A stretch of 13,184 nt of DNA. It comes from Myxococcales bacterium. GTDB taxonomy: Bacteria > Myxococcota_A > Polyangia > Polyangiales > Polyangiaceae. Numbering within the stretch: position 1 is the first letter of the stretch; the number at the start of each line of letters is the position of its first letter. A program made the translations under genes and the position numbers. The notes under the pieces are model-generated. The model was given only the letters and a program-made list of their open reading frames with translations. It did no database searches and was not told the DNA's origin. The stretch covers positions 1 to 13,184 of the forward strand of contig JAHFDX010000037.1 in the NCBI GenBank assembly GCA_023248785.1. Direction: 5' to 3'. Of this stretch, positions 13,077 through 13,184 are shown piece after piece.

Positions 13077-13184
13077 CTACGGACACACGGTTACCTTGCC
13101 CGCGTCCGCTGCAACGGGCGGCGCGAGCAAATCCGGGCACCCGTCGAATTCGAACATGTCGAGTAGTGCGTCCGCGTTCGCATC
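13077..13184 (-). CDS. C-terminal end of an unidentified protein (runs off right edge)
   Basis: On the minus strand 35 sense codons are open from the window edge to a TAG at 13079-13077. The peptide ends ADAGKVTVCP and contains MFEFDGCPDLLAPP. Two cysteines and a VAADAG segment fit the exported, Asp/Ala-rich proteins elsewhere in the window, but nothing identifies a family. Support comes from the convergent position behind the hairpin at 13015-13047 and from codon use; the short length keeps confidence moderate. Confidence 0.5.
   Translation of the reverse strand, partial: DANADALLDMFEFDGCPDLLAPPVAADAGKVTVCP

Noticed and set aside
1..13184. CRISPR arrays, insertion sequences, integrases, tRNA or rRNA genes, toxin-antitoxin or defence modules
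   Set aside because: No spaced direct repeats, transposase-like proteins, terminal inverted repeats or RNA-gene signatures were seen on either strand.

Overview
The window (about 57-58% G+C by eye) looks like chromosome from a myxobacterium-type organism (Myxococcota, probably Polyangia-like). This is inferred from several predicted lipoproteins with Cys-rich or Asp/Ala/Gly-rich segments, IPT/TIG-type surface proteins, a compact lspA-lgt-folD run, and many exported proteins without close functional names. No mobile element, rRNA, tRNA or CRISPR array was seen, and nothing suggests recent transfer.

Layout. Positions 1-2367 (minus strand): the 5' part of a Cys-rich lipoprotein gene cut by the left edge, preceded 17 nt upstream by a 685-aa lipoprotein with two IPT/TIG domains. 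2455-4123 (plus strand): a small Mpo1/DUF962 membrane protein, a stretch able to form three consecutive hairpins, then a secreted protein with a Ca-loop-like motif, a Vps62-like core and a Cys-rich tail. 4355-6881 (plus strand): a tight housekeeping run of lspA (signal peptidase II), lgt (prolipoprotein diacylglyceryl transferase) and folD. 6902-10001 (minus strand): two predicted lipoproteins of unknown function. 10184-11496 (plus strand): a TetR-family regulator and a SnoaL-like protein. 11798-13000 (plus strand): a lipoprotein with a PPC-like domain. 13077-13184 (minus strand): the 3' end of another gene, separated from its convergent neighbour by a strong hairpin.

How the genes relate. 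Lgt attaches diacylglycerol to the lipobox cysteine and LspA then cleaves the signal peptide; five predicted substrates of this pathway lie within 6 kb on either side. FolD (one-carbon folate metabolism) appears to share only transcription with them. The TetR gene may control itself, the divergent lipoprotein gene and/or the SnoaL-like gene; a candidate inverted-repeat operator lies between the divergent pair.

Several starts were moved from the longest open frame to the codon supported by a Shine-Dalgarno (SD) sequence and signal peptide (3038, 8419, 10001, 11798), or by the family N-terminus (folD at 6018). I found no convincing novel multi-gene system. The most notable items are the lineage-style additions to LspA and Lgt, the Vps62-like secreted protein, and two candidate regulatory palindromes.
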